DNA from: Vibrio sp. 16
GTDB lineage: Bacteria; Pseudomonadota; Gammaproteobacteria; Enterobacterales; Vibrionaceae
Direction: 5' to 3'
Assembly (NCBI RefSeq): GCF_963681195.1
Contig: NZ_OY808998.1
Location: 186,001-250,000, forward strand
DNA: 64,000 bases
Below the pieces are notes generated by a model. The model was not told the origin of the DNA. It ran no database searches and saw only the letters and a program-made list of their open reading frames with translations. Shown piece by piece: positions 9,658 to 18,574 of the stretch. The first letter of the stretch is position 1; every line of letters starts with the position of its first letter. Both the position numbers and the translations under genes were made by a program.

Positions 9658-10581
9658 ATGATTTCAGGATATTTGGCAATGATTGCCACGTTACTGCTCT
9701 GGTCTGGTTTTTTTCTATCGCTGAGAAGCGGTGCGCATTCCGATCTCACCACCGCGGATATCGCGTTGACACGCTTTGTCATCCCGTGTCTGATTTTACT
9801 TCCACTCGTGATTCGTTCTCGGCTGAGCATTAAAGCAGTACCGCCACGCTATTTACTTGGCATGTTCATTGGCTGCGGTCTGCCTTATTTGCTGGTTGCA
9901 GGCTCAGGGATGCAGTTTGCACCGGTCTCTGATGGTAGCGCCTTGATACCAGGCACCCTGCCCCTGTTTGTCTCTGGGATTGCTGTTTTACTGTTTAAGC
10001 AGCCGTTAAGCCAGCACCGGATTGCAGGTTTGGTATTGGTCATCATTGGTATTGCCGCTTTTATGTCGCACAACTTGATGGAGCTCAACGGTGAGCGTAT
10101 GCAAGGGCACCTGCTGTTTCTAACGGGAAGTATCATGTGGGCAATGTTCACCATCTGTGCTCGCGTATCGAGCCTAAATCCGTTGGTAACGGCGGGCTTT
10201 ATATCACTCCTCTCGACATTCACACTCGCACTTTCGATTCATCTTGGCTGGTTGCCTAGTCACTTAGCCACCACAGCGGTAAATGAATGGCCATGGAAAG
10301 AACTAATTGGTCACATCATGCTACAAGGGATTGGTGCAGGCGTGATTGCCGCCTTTACTTATCTACATGCTATTTCCGTTCTGGGCGCAGAAAGAACAGC
10401 AGCATTTGGCGCAGCAACGCCAGCAATTGCGACATTTTTAGCCATCCCAATCTTCAATGAGCAGCCTTCACTTCTTGGTTGGGTGGCTCTGTCGCTGATT
10501 TGTATTGGTAGCCTAATCGCGAGCAATATTTTTATGAAGCAAGATAGCTCCATGCTCTACCAACCACCAAAGTTCAAATAA
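9658..10581 (+). CDS. EamA/DMT family exporter
   Basis: A 307-residue protein of ten predicted membrane helices in two five-helix EamA repeats. The first repeat begins LAMIATLLLWSGFFLSLRSG and the second near residue 155 (LFLTGSIMWAMFTICARV). The conserved end of a DMT repeat is visible (FGAATPAIATFLAIPIFNEQPS, then GWVALSLICIGSLIAS). Members export amino acids or related metabolites at the inner membrane. The divergent Lrp-type regulator suggests an amino-acid-like substrate. Its last 25 bases overlap the convergent small membrane protein gene. Confidence 0.87.
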   Translation: MISGYLAMIATLLLWSGFFLSLRSGAHSDLTTADIALTRFVIPCLILLPLVIRSRLSIKAVPPRYLLGMFIGCGLPYLLVAGSGMQFAPVSDGSALIPGTLPLFVSGIAVLLFKQPLSQHRIAGLVLVIIGIAAFMSHNLMELNGERMQGHLLFLTGSIMWAMFTICARVSSLNPLVTAGFISLLSTFTLALSIHLGWLPSHLATTAVNEWPWKELIGHIMLQGIGAGVIAAFTYLHAISVLGAERTAAFGAATPAIATFLAIPIFNEQPSLLGWVALSLICIGSLIASNIFMKQDSSMLYQPPKFK

Positions 10582-10826
10582 ATCAGTAGAGAACTGGCAA
10601 CGATAGCAGCGCGGAATAGTGGTTTTGCATAAGGCTTGCATTTAATGATGAAGGGAGCCAACACAAAAAGTGCGATAAGTAACGAGACCGCACCGTGTGA
10701 AAGCCATGTTTCGAGCACAACTAACCAGATAAGCCATAAGAGCAGTTCAACGTTTTGTAAATGGATCTTCTTACCCAACGCGGCAATAAAGACTCCGGCA
10801 GCAAGAGAAGGAATCATTGTAAACAT
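10557..10826 (-). CDS. Small membrane protein of unknown function behind a Fur-like box
   Basis: I choose ATG at 10826; an upstream TTG at 10847 is possible and no ribosome site is clear. The 89-residue product is almost wholly hydrophobic with three or four predicted helices (IPSLAAGVFIAALG, LLLWLIWLVVLETWL, AVSLLIALFVLAPFII, FRAAIVASSLLIYLNF). I do not recognise the family. A strong Fur-like palindrome lies 32-46 bases upstream of the start, which suggests repression by iron. Its 3' end overlaps the EamA gene on the other strand by 25 bases. Confidence 0.65.
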   Translation of the reverse strand: MFTMIPSLAAGVFIAALGKKIHLQNVELLLWLIWLVVLETWLSHGAVSLLIALFVLAPFIIKCKPYAKPLFRAAIVASSLLIYLNFGGW

Positions 10827-10857
10827 TATTTTTTTATTCAACTGCAAATTATATTAA

Positions 10858-10872
10858 TGATAATGATTGTCA
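10858..10872. promoter_or_regulatory. Fur-like box
   Basis: TGATAATGATTGTCA matches the 7-1-7 Fur palindrome (TGATAAT-N-ATTATCA) at 13 of 14 informative positions. It lies between the divergent small membrane protein gene (start 10826) and the Cys-rich protein gene (start 10975), closer to the former. Confidence 0.7.
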
Positions 10873-10974
10873 TTTGCAATTAATGGCAAGAAATTTGTGT
10901 GTTTTCTTTACTATGGTGGTTCTCTGCTAAAACCTTTATAGTCATCTGCCCTAAATCATTCTTGGAATAAGTTT

Positions 10975-11283
10975 GTGAAAACACCGTGTATCGCTGCATG
11001 TAAAAATGAAGGTGGAATCTGCCTTGGGTGTCATCGCACTGTTGAAGAGATCGCAACGTGGCGAATGATGACCGATGAGCAAAGAGAGTCTGTAATGGAC
11101 CGTTTACGTGGCAAAACATCAAGCCATCAGTGTCCTCAATGCGGTAAACCAGCAAGCTGCGATCTTAGTGAAGGCAAGGCCACATGTTGGTGTTTTAGTT
11201 TGGAAAGACGCGATACAAGCTCACTACAGAGTAACGATTCTTGCCTATGCCGTTCTTGCCTAACAAACTTACCCATCGCATAA
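10975..11283 (+). CDS. DUF1289 plus cysteine-rich CWC domain protein
   Basis: A 102-residue protein with a GTG start at 10975. Residues 4-45 match DUF1289 (CIAACKNEGGICLGCHRTVEEIATWRMM). Residues about 53-98 resemble the Cysteine_rich_CWC family, with CPQCGK, CWCFSL and a final CLCRSC. Ten or more cysteines in paired CxxC/CxC spacing suggest a bound metal or Fe-S centre, though no function is established. A Fur-like box lies about 100 bases upstream, which would fit a link to iron, but that box may serve only the divergent gene. Confidence 0.8.
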   Translation: MKTPCIAACKNEGGICLGCHRTVEEIATWRMMTDEQRESVMDRLRGKTSSHQCPQCGKPASCDLSEGKATCWCFSLERRDTSSLQSNDSCLCRSCLTNLPIA

Positions 11284-11308
11284 AAATTCTTGTTTTCATG
11301 GATTGAAT

Positions 11309-11333
11309 TTTGGATTAGTTTTTCTAATCCAAA
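11309..11333. repeat. Perfect 10-bp inverted repeat between the CWC gene and emrD
   Basis: TTTGGATTAG and CTAATCCAAA are separated by five T. The hairpin lies 25 bases after the DUF1289-CWC stop. No run of T follows directly, so it is either a weak terminator or a binding site. The rest of the 212-bp gap shows no gene. Confidence 0.6.
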
Positions 11334-11495
11334 TCATAGATTTTTATCTTGCTTGAGATCACACTTTTTCGTTGCTCGCTTTTCTAACTCGCTCTAATAT
11401 CTCGCGCCTGAAAGTTCCCTTTCTCGTTATTTAAATTAGCTTAGCTACGGCAAAGCTAGTGGTTTCTTGCGTTTTGAATTTAGGTAAAATAGGAA

Positions 11496-12704
11496 ATGTC
11501 CGCGTCTTCACAAGTTATTAAACTCACGTTTTTGATTGCGATTTTGACCGCTGTTGGCCAAATGACTCAAACCATGTACGTACCGTCAATCGGTCACATG
11601 GCGAATGAGTTCTTAGTCTCACCGGCAGCATTGCAGGCGGTCATGGCTTGTTACTTAATCCCCTATGGTTTTTCTCAATTCATTTATGGGCCTCTTTCCG
11701 ATCGCTTAGGACGTAAACCCATCATCATTGTTGGATTGGTGATTTATATCCTAGGCACAATCATGGCGTTGTTTGCCCATCAATATGAATGGTTCTTAGC
11801 GGGAAGCTTTATTCAAGGTCTTGGTATAGGCTGTGGTGGCGCTATGTCACGCACCTTAACGAGAGACGTGTTCTCGGGCGCAGAGCTCCATAAGGTAAAT
11901 AGCTTAATCAGCATGTGTGTGATTTTTTCGCCTCTTATCGCACCTGTTTTAGGAGGCTATCTCACAGAAGTGTTCGGTTGGCGTTCTAGCTACATGTTTC
12001 TCGCGCTATTTGGTATCGCAGTCGTTATTACCATGATGACAAGCTTTATGGAAACACTGCCAAAAGAGAAACGTCGCTATGAGAAAGTCACCGACAGCTA
12101 TCGCTACGTATTATCGGACCGACGCTTCCAAGGCTACCTAATTTGCTTGGTGGCAACGTTTTCTGGTGTCGCTATTTTTGAAGCGGCGGCAGGTGTGCTG
12201 CTCGGTGGGGTGTTACAACTTCCTGCAACCACCGTCAGTTTACTTTTTGTAATGCCGATTCCGGGTTACCTAGTCGGTGCCGCACTTTCAAGCATTATTG
12301 CTGCGAAGAAGAACGAAAAAAGTGCGCTGATGTTCGGTTTATTTGCCATTATGGCTGGCTCTTTGATTGTATTGATTCCTGGCTTGATGGGGCAAACTAC
12401 AGCGTTGACATTAGTCGGCGGAGCAACCATTTATTTCTTGGGTGCGGGCATTCTTTTCCCTGCGGCCACGACAGGTGCGCTCTCTCCACTGCCCTATCAT
12501 GCAGGGACTGGCGGTGCGGTTCTTGGGGGCATGCAAAACCTCGGTGCTGGCTTAGCAACCTTAGGAGCATCCATGATTCCAACCACTAATCAGATGCCTT
12601 TAGGTGCATTGATGTTGATCATGTCATTACTCGCGCTGATTGGTCTTATTCGCGTTTACCGTAAACACGACCAATCTAATGATCAAATGCCATTGGCTAT
12701 CTAA
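11496..12704 (+). CDS. emrD: Multidrug efflux MFS transporter EmrD
   Basis: A 402-residue, 12-helix major facilitator of the Bcr/CflA (DHA1) group. It aligns by eye along its length with E. coli EmrD: AVGQMTQTMYVPSI, YGPLSDRLGRKPIIIVG (motif A), IQGLGIGCGGAMSRTLTRD, FFSP-type motif C region (FSPLIAPVLGGYL) and GAGILFPAATTGAL. EmrD proteins expel amphipathic drugs and uncouplers with proton exchange; V. cholerae has a characterised homologue, EmrD-3. It is a single-gene unit with a terminator immediately after the stop. Confidence 0.9.
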   Translation: MSASSQVIKLTFLIAILTAVGQMTQTMYVPSIGHMANEFLVSPAALQAVMACYLIPYGFSQFIYGPLSDRLGRKPIIIVGLVIYILGTIMALFAHQYEWFLAGSFIQGLGIGCGGAMSRTLTRDVFSGAELHKVNSLISMCVIFSPLIAPVLGGYLTEVFGWRSSYMFLALFGIAVVITMMTSFMETLPKEKRRYEKVTDSYRYVLSDRRFQGYLICLVATFSGVAIFEAAAGVLLGGVLQLPATTVSLLFVMPIPGYLVGAALSSIIAAKKNEKSALMFGLFAIMAGSLIVLIPGLMGQTTALTLVGGATIYFLGAGILFPAATTGALSPLPYHAGTGGAVLGGMQNLGAGLATLGASMIPTTNQMPLGALMLIMSLLALIGLIRVYRKHDQSNDQMPLAI

Positions 12705-12729
12705 AAAAGGAGCTCATTGAGCTCTTTTT
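12705..12729. terminator. Bidirectional terminator between emrD and viaA
   Basis: GAGCTC / GAGCTC with loop ATT is flanked by A5 on the left and T5 on the right. It starts directly after the emrD stop and lies 13 bases from the viaA stop, so it can serve both convergent genes. Confidence 0.85.
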
Positions 12730-12742
12730 CTTTATTTTTCCA

Positions 12743-14188
12743 CTACCATTTTTTCATGATTCGTCCCATCAGGTTGGGATGATAAGACCAGCAGTGATCG
12801 AACATTGTCATTAACTCAGGATTGCCATATTTAGACAGGCTGATGGCATGAAAGCGGTTTTTATGCTCTTTCAGTTCATCAACCTTGGCGATCATCTCTT
12901 CTGACTGTTTAGGCGCAATAAAGTCCGAGATCACCACCATATCCGCGTTTCGGTATTTGTCTCCGGTCATTAAGTCGATTGACTTCATAAGCACGGGCTC
13001 TAAATCTGTACCACCGTGGAAGCTGTAGGTGAGAAAATCACTCGCTTCTCTTAAGCCATCTTGCTTCGTCAGCTCATAGGTAATTTGCTCTGAAGAAAAG
13101 AGAATGACATAACAATCACGATCTTCAGCCAGCGCAATTTGCATCAGCGCATACGCCATCGCTTTGGCACACTGCTCAGGAAAGCCACTCATTGAGCCAG
13201 AAGCATCAACACAAATGATAAATGGCCCTTTCTCTACATCAACTTGGGCATTGTCTGGTTTTTGCGCGCGTACTTTGCGCAAAGTGCGGGACTTACCTTG
13301 CATTTTGTAGTTCATGAGACGCTTATCAACTAGGTGCTTGTAGAACACTACTTCTAGCTCAGGGTAAGCCAAGAACATGGTTTCGTTGGGTAACAGCTTA
13401 TTGAGATCGTCACCTTCATGAATACCAACGATATCGTCGGTGGCTTTGTCAGATTTCTCTTCAACAATTTGAGGCTCTTCCAAAGGCGCTTTGTTCAAAT
13501 CAGGATCGTCAACTTGACTCGCCATTCGACCAAGCTTCTCTGCGATCTCTTGAAGGCCTTGGTTCTTTTTCAAAAACTCTGCATGACGCTTCATCACGGT
13601 AAGATCAGTTTTGCTCAATCGAGCCGACGCCATGTCCCACAGACGGCCAACACTGCCTTCATCACCCTCTTCCGTCACTTTATCCATGTTCTTCATGGTT
13701 TCCATGCGTTGGTAAAGATCTTTGAGCACTTTCTCTTTGTTGGCTTCAAGCTCGGTCAATTGCGCTTGTCGAATGGCGTCGGAAAGGCTCTCATACCATT
13801 GATCACAGAAATAGTGCGGGAACATTGGGTTGTTTACCCCTTTGTTCTTCTCCATTAAGCGACGGGCCTGCAAGTAAAACGCAGAGTGCCATTCTAGCTT
13901 TTTGATGACTTCTGGTATCTGTTCAAAAAACTGCGCTTCATCCCAATAGATCACCTCTTGGTAGAGCGCAAGTTCTTGTTGAAAACGTTCCGTCTCACAC
14001 ACCTTAGTTATGCGCTTCTTAACGCTTCCACGCCATTTCAATAGATGGTTTTTTACCGAGGACTTAACGCCGCGGTTTTCCGCTACCGCCATCATTTGAG
14101 AGCGAGCCATTAAGTCGTTCACGGCCGTGTCTATGATGCCAGAATCGGCAATCATCAGTGCGAGGTTTAATCCATCTGCGCCTAACAT
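12743..14188 (-). CDS. viaA: VWA-domain regulator ViaA
   Basis: A 481-residue protein, matching the E. coli ViaA length. The N-terminal 300 residues are helical and charged. The C-terminal von Willebrand A domain starts near residue 320, and its MIDAS motif is intact (ICVDASGSMSG: DxSxS), with the later threonine in SFHGGTDLEPV. Known role: ViaA activates RavA ATPase; the pair touches respiratory enzymes, phospholipids and aminoglycoside sensitivity. It starts nine bases after ravA with AGGAG well placed, so translation of the two is likely coupled. Confidence 0.93.
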   Translation of the reverse strand: MLGADGLNLALMIADSGIIDTAVNDLMARSQMMAVAENRGVKSSVKNHLLKWRGSVKKRITKVCETERFQQELALYQEVIYWDEAQFFEQIPEVIKKLEWHSAFYLQARRLMEKNKGVNNPMFPHYFCDQWYESLSDAIRQAQLTELEANKEKVLKDLYQRMETMKNMDKVTEEGDEGSVGRLWDMASARLSKTDLTVMKRHAEFLKKNQGLQEIAEKLGRMASQVDDPDLNKAPLEEPQIVEEKSDKATDDIVGIHEGDDLNKLLPNETMFLAYPELEVVFYKHLVDKRLMNYKMQGKSRTLRKVRAQKPDNAQVDVEKGPFIICVDASGSMSGFPEQCAKAMAYALMQIALAEDRDCYVILFSSEQITYELTKQDGLREASDFLTYSFHGGTDLEPVLMKSIDLMTGDKYRNADMVVISDFIAPKQSEEMIAKVDELKEHKNRFHAISLSKYGNPELMTMFDHCWSYHPNLMGRIMKKW

Positions 14189-14197
14189 TCATTTCTC

Positions 14198-15862
14198 CTA
14201 TTCAAAGAATTGATTTAAGGTCTTGAAACGGAAAACCGTACGTTCACACTCGGTTTTGGTCGATTCCAGTACTTGTTGAAGGTGTTGTAAGCTCGCTTCC
14301 ATTGCCCTTGGGATTTCTTGTTCGACAAAGCTATGTGGCAAGGCTCCGTGGAAATTCGAACGCACTCGTAGCAAGTGGTGTTCAGCATGTTCTAGCTGCG
14401 CCATTGCTTTCTCAGCTTTGGCAAACCACTCTTGGTAAAGTGTTTGATCTAAGCCTTTGTTGGTCACGATGGAAACTAAGACGGCACGATTAGCGATGTC
14501 TTTAATCACCAAGTTGTTCGCGCCATCGACATCAAAACGCAATCTAACCAGATTTGTATTGGTATTCACGTATCCATAAACGTCACCGTGACCTTCTTTG
14601 ATCACTCGCTCTAGTTCGTTCTTAGGGACGTAAACCCAGCGACTGTCACCTTTTTCAGACTCAGTGACTGACATGTTACTTTGGAGTAAGACCAATTTAA
14701 CGAGGTCGTAAGCGCTGCCCACCTGATAGCTTTTCGCATCGGAGATGTCGTAGCTGTGGATCTGCTTCTTGAGTAGACCCGTTGTTGATTCCATTGAAAG
14801 CATCACGCCAAACTCAGATTCGAGTTCTTCTTGAATCTCTGCAAGTTCTTCACGGCACAAGGTAATTTGCTGCTCAACGTCTTGCTGATCAAACGCTCGC
14901 ATCAAGGCAAACTCTTTGATGACCTTACGAACCACCTCACGTGAATCTGGACTGTTCCACAAACAGTCTTGTAGCAGTAACAGATCGAGCGGATTGATTT
15001 CATCACGGCCATTGAAAAATGCGCTCGCTTTTAGCAATCGGACGGCTTTCTTCCAGCGACGGTCAGAGACATACATGTCGGTATCAGCAATGTCGACGCC
15101 CGTCGACTCTTGCGCTGCGTTTTCCAACATGGTTTTGAGTTCGTAGAGTTTTTCAAACACAGAATCAGACAGCTCAAGCGTATCTAGCTCCGATTGCCAC
15201 TGGTGATACTCTTCATCCGTAATGGCTAAACCCTCAGGGAGTTTTGCTTCTTGTGGCGTTCCCACCGTGAGCATAGACTTAAAGTTCTGCTTGTTTTGAA
15301 TACGATTGACGAACACACGAACCAACATTCGGTCATAGAGCGCTTCCAAGCCGCTGTCTTCATCTGGCAACTCATTAGATGCAGAAACCAACAAGCGCAT
15401 CGGGACGCGCTCAATTTCATTACCGTTCTTAAAGGTTTTTTCATTCACCACAGTGAGAAGCGTGTTGAGTATCGCAGGTCCAGCCTTCCAAATTTCATCG
15501 AGGAAGACGACTTGTGCTGTTGGCAAATACCCTTCTGTTAGACGGACGTAGCGGCCGTTATCTTTCAGTTCTTGGATACTAAGCGGACCAAACACTTCTT
15601 CAGGTGTTGAGAAGCGAGTCATCAGGTATTCGAAATAAGAGGAATTGTCAAATGCCTGGATCAGGCGCTTGGCGATTAAACTTTTTGCAATACCAGGAGG
15701 GCCAAGTAGAAAAACGCTCTCTCCAGACAGGGCGGCTAGCAGGCAAAGTTTAATAGTTTCTTCTCGCTCGTAAACCCCGTCAGATAAGGCTTGAGCGAGC
15801 TTATTGATCCTTTCAGAGAGTAATGCTTTTTGTGAGTGGGAGGCTCTTGTTGGGTTTATCAT
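14198..15862 (-). CDS. ravA: MoxR-type AAA+ ATPase RavA
   Basis: A 554-residue AAA+ protein. Walker A is GPPGIAKS near residue 56, Walker B is [11 protein letters not shown] near residue 121, and sensor 1 is [11 protein letters not shown] [18 protein letters not shown] helical region follows, then a C-terminal part that in E. coli contains the LARA domain, which docks on lysine decarboxylase LdcI. The family works as hexamers and remodels targets with ViaA. AGAGGT precedes ATG at 15862. No lysine decarboxylase is in the window. Confidence 0.94.
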   Translation of the reverse strand: MINPTRASHSQKALLSERINKLAQALSDGVYEREETIKLCLLAALSGESVFLLGPPGIAKSLIAKRLIQAFDNSSYFEYLMTRFSTPEEVFGPLSIQELKDNGRYVRLTEGYLPTAQVVFLDEIWKAGPAILNTLLTVVNEKTFKNGNEIERVPMRLLVSASNELPDEDSGLEALYDRMLVRVFVNRIQNKQNFKSMLTVGTPQEAKLPEGLAITDEEYHQWQSELDTLELSDSVFEKLYELKTMLENAAQESTGVDIADTDMYVSDRRWKKAVRLLKASAFFNGRDEINPLDLLLLQDCLWNSPDSREVVRKVIKEFALMRAFDQQDVEQQITLCREELAEIQEELESEFGVMLSMESTTGLLKKQIHSYDISDAKSYQVGSAYDLVKLVLLQSNMSVTESEKGDSRWVYVPKNELERVIKEGHGDVYGYVNTNTNLVRLRFDVDGANNLVIKDIANRAVLVSIVTNKGLDQTLYQEWFAKAEKAMAQLEHAEHHLLRVRSNFHGALPHSFVEQEIPRAMEASLQHLQQVLESTKTECERTVFRFKTLNQFFE

Positions 15863-16120
15863 GCTTACCTCTGATTATGAGCAGACTTATGTATAAGTTT
15901 ATACATTTGTTATCACTTTGTTACAAGTGCATTTTGTAGATAGGGCAAATCTTTATATCAAATCAGGGTTGTCTGTAAGCCATTGAAATCAATGTTTGCA
16001 TTAATGTAGCTTGAGTCGCAAAAATGCTTCAGCGAGACGCAAACGATAACAGGTTAATTCTTTCATTCGCGAGAAGAAGCGGATAAGGTAACGTCAGCGT
16101 TAGTTGTAAAGAAAATAATC

Positions 16121-16651
16121 ATGATACCTTCCGATACAAGTAAAACCCTCCATAGCTGGAAACGAATCTCTTTGGTCGAAGAGTCCGTCACCCTCCCAAA
16201 TGGCAAAAATATTCAACACACAACGATTGTTCACCCCGGAGCGACGGTGATCTTACCGATAACTCAAGATGGTCATATCATTCTTATCAATCAGTTTCGT
16301 CCTTCACTAAAGAAGTGGTTATTAGAGCTTCCAGCAGGCACCATTGAAAACGCGGAAGAGATCGAAGAATGTGCCAGAAGAGAGTTAGAAGAAGAGACGG
16401 GATACAGCGCAAAACAAATGATCTCGCTCGGCCAAGTGACGCCTTTAGCTGGATTTTGTGATGAAATACAGTACCTGTTTGTCGCAAAAGAGTTGGACAA
16501 AACCTGCCGATACGAATGTGACGACGATGAAGTGATCGAAGTCATTACCCTAACCATTGAAGAATTAGAACAAAAGATCATTCGTGGCGAAGTGAGCGAT
16601 GCGAAAACCATAGCGTGTCTTAGCAAAGCGAAATTATGTGGATACCTTTAG
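16121..16651 (+). CDS. Nudix hydrolase, ADP-ribose pyrophosphatase type
   Basis: A 176-residue protein with a full Nudix box at about residues 79-101 (G-x5-E-x7-RELEEETGY). It is preceded by HPGATVILPITQDGHIILINQFR and a proline-containing loop (ELPAG) typical of ADP-sugar pyrophosphatases such as NudF. The residue Pro about 16 after the box (GQVTPLAGFCDE) also fits that group. It likely splits ADP-ribose-like compounds. Its stop codon TAG is embedded in the ribosome site of ltaE, 11 bases upstream of that start, so the two form an operon. Confidence 0.88.
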   Translation: MIPSDTSKTLHSWKRISLVEESVTLPNGKNIQHTTIVHPGATVILPITQDGHIILINQFRPSLKKWLLELPAGTIENAEEIEECARRELEEETGYSAKQMISLGQVTPLAGFCDEIQYLFVAKELDKTCRYECDDDEVIEVITLTIEELEQKIIRGEVSDAKTIACLSKAKLCGYL

Positions 16652-16662
16652 GAGATAATCAA

Positions 16663-17667
16663 ATGGATTTTCGTTCAGATACCGTGACTAAACCAACTCC
16701 CGCGATGCGAAAAGCGATGGCGGAAGCCCCTGTGGGAGATGACGTCTACGGTGATGACCCGACCGTCAATGACCTTGAGCAATGGGTCGCACAACGCCAT
16801 GGTTTTGAGGCGGCACTGTTTACCACATCAGGAACGCAAGCCAATTTGCTGGGGCTAATGGCCCATTGCCAGCGCGGAGATGAGTACTTATGCGGTCAGC
16901 AAGCCCACAACTATAAATATGAAGCCGGTGGCGCTGCGGTTTTGGGCTCGATTCAACCTCAGCCTATCGAAAACAATCCAGACGGTACACTCGATTTCGC
17001 CAAACTTAAGGCTGCTATTAAGCCAGATGATTCACACTTTGCCAGAACGAAACTGCTGAGCTTGGAAAACACCATCAATGGCAAAGTGCTACCGATGGCG
17101 TATCTTAAGCAAGCTCGTGAGTTTGTTGACCAAAACGGTCTGCTACTGCACCTTGATGGCGCCCGTGTCTACAACGCAGCGGTGGCACTTGAGATTGACG
17201 TCAAAGAGATCGCTCAATACTTTGACTCGATGACAATTTGTTTGTCAAAAGGGCTCGCAGCCCCTATTGGCTCTTTACTCCTTGGTGACCAAGCCTTTAT
17301 CGACAGAGCGCGTCGTCTGCGTAAAATGGTTGGCGGTGGTATGCGTCAGGCCGGGATTCTTGCTGCTGCTGGCAAACTGGCACTAACAGAGCAAGTAGAA
17401 CAATTGAAAGTCGACCACCAAAACGCGAAGCATCTGGCTGAAAAGTTGAATAAGTTAGATGGATTTACTGTGGCCACAGAATTTGTACAGACCAATATCG
17501 TATTCGCGAAATTGGATGAGAGCGTTGATATTCATGGTATTGCCAAGCAACTCGCTCAAGACGGCATTACGATTACGCCCGGAAATCCGATTCGCTTCGT
17601 GACACACAAAGATATCACCAAGCAAGATATCGATACTTTGATCGAGAAAATCAACGCGTATCTGTAA
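16663..17667 (+). CDS. ltaE: Low-specificity L-threonine aldolase
   Basis: The start is ATG at 16663 (MDFRSDTVTKPT), with AGGAGA seven bases upstream; an in-frame ATG 27 bases earlier overlaps the Nudix gene. The 334-residue PLP enzyme shows the N-terminal RSDTVTKP signature, the GDDVYGDDPTVNDLE segment, SGTQANL, LHLDGARVYNA and the PLP lysine in CLSKGLAAP. It splits threonine or allo-threonine to glycine and acetaldehyde. It is the second gene of the Nudix-ltaE operon and is followed by a terminator. Confidence 0.95.
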   Translation: MDFRSDTVTKPTPAMRKAMAEAPVGDDVYGDDPTVNDLEQWVAQRHGFEAALFTTSGTQANLLGLMAHCQRGDEYLCGQQAHNYKYEAGGAAVLGSIQPQPIENNPDGTLDFAKLKAAIKPDDSHFARTKLLSLENTINGKVLPMAYLKQAREFVDQNGLLLHLDGARVYNAAVALEIDVKEIAQYFDSMTICLSKGLAAPIGSLLLGDQAFIDRARRLRKMVGGGMRQAGILAAAGKLALTEQVEQLKVDHQNAKHLAEKLNKLDGFTVATEFVQTNIVFAKLDESVDIHGIAKQLAQDGITITPGNPIRFVTHKDITKQDIDTLIEKINAYL

Positions 17668-17697
17668 CGCCTCACGATTTGTTGATCTGAACCATTG

Positions 17698-17727
17698 AGC
17701 TTCCCCTTAGGGGAAGCTTTATTCTTT
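17698..17727 (+). terminator. Terminator of the Nudix-ltaE operon
   Basis: A 9-bp perfect stem (AGCTTCCCC / GGGGAAGCT) with loop TTA is followed by TTATTCTTT, 31 bases past the ltaE stop. Confidence 0.9.
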
Positions 17728-17757
17728 AGGCTAATTTCAACAACTCAAATCCACGCG

Positions 17758-18081
17758 ATGAAGCCAATACTTACCTTATTTGCCCTGCTTTTTGCCTCAC
17801 ACTTACATGCGACCCAGTTTGGCGATGCCGAACTGGGTAAGATCAAATCACCAAGCTGTGTGTTTTGCCATGGTGCAACCGGCGTTGCGGTCAATAAGAG
17901 CTATCCCAACCTCAACGGCCAAAACGCACAATATCTGTATCAATCGATGCTGGATTACAAAAGTGGTAATCGCTCTGGTCCACTTGCTGAAATGATGGCC
18001 GCGCAGCTATCTCGACTCAATGAGCAAGATTTAAAAGATGTTGCCGCATACTACGCTCAGCAAAACACGCAAGCTCATTAA
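17758..18081 (+). CDS. Small periplasmic cytochrome c
   Basis: I start at ATG 17758 (MKPILTLF); a TTG farther upstream would run through the ltaE terminator. The 107-residue product has a signal peptide cleaved near HLHA and one haem site CVFCH around residue 36. The segment SYPNLNGQNAQYLYQSMLDYKSGNR is typical of the cytochrome c4/c553 family, and a methionine axial ligand is available in LAEMMAA. One haem domain only, so it is half of a di-haem c4. It probably carries electrons to a terminal oxidase or peroxidase. It converges on ppiC with a 16-base gap. Confidence 0.85.
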   Translation: MKPILTLFALLFASHLHATQFGDAELGKIKSPSCVFCHGATGVAVNKSYPNLNGQNAQYLYQSMLDYKSGNRSGPLAEMMAAQLSRLNEQDLKDVAAYYAQQNTQAH

Positions 18082-18097
18082 AAGAACACCTTATGGG

Positions 18098-18376
18098 CTA
18101 GGTACGGTACAGTACTTTCACAACGTGCCAACCAAACTTGGTTTTTACGAGATGTGGTACGAGGGTCTCGCCAGAGAAACAGACCTTGTCAAACTGAGGC
18201 ACCATTTGACCACGACGGAATTCACCTAAATCACCGCCCTTTTTACCCGAAGGGCACGTCGAATATTTCTTCGCTAACGTTTGGAATTTCGCCCCTTTCT
18301 TGAGCTGTTTAATAATGTCTTCTGCTTGCTCTTTATGCTTAACCAAAATGTGCAGAGCAGCTGCGGTGTTTGCCAT
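18098..18376 (-). CDS. ppiC: Parvulin-type peptidyl-prolyl isomerase PpiC
   Basis: The start at 18376 ([14 protein letters not shown]) has GAGG upstream at good spacing and gives 92 residues, the length of E. coli PpiC; a longer reading from 18436 is unlikely. Rotamase features are visible: [10 protein letters not shown] at the start, [19 protein letters not shown] in the middle, and [14 protein letters not shown] at the end. There is no signal peptide, so it acts in the cytoplasm on prolyl bonds. Confidence 0.94.
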   Translation of the reverse strand: MANTAAALHILVKHKEQAEDIIKQLKKGAKFQTLAKKYSTCPSGKKGGDLGEFRRGQMVPQFDKVCFSGETLVPHLVKTKFGWHVVKVLYRT

Positions 18377-18574
18377 AGTGTGAACCTCAAAACCTGAATT
18401 TGACGGGATTGTAGCCGAAACACCCTCATTGTTCATCCCAGCAATTGATCTAATCGATATTGACTGACGATTATCTAGGCTATTAACGGTAGATTTGGAC
18501 TATCCTAATTGAACAACACGCTAATTTCGTTACTATAAAAATAACCCTTAAGTTTATGTGCAGTTGGATACCCC

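Noticed and set aside
12743..15862. MoxR/VWA pair as a phage-defence or ternary system
   Set aside because: Length, domain order and coupling all match the known RavA-ViaA pair; no effector or nuclease gene is attached.
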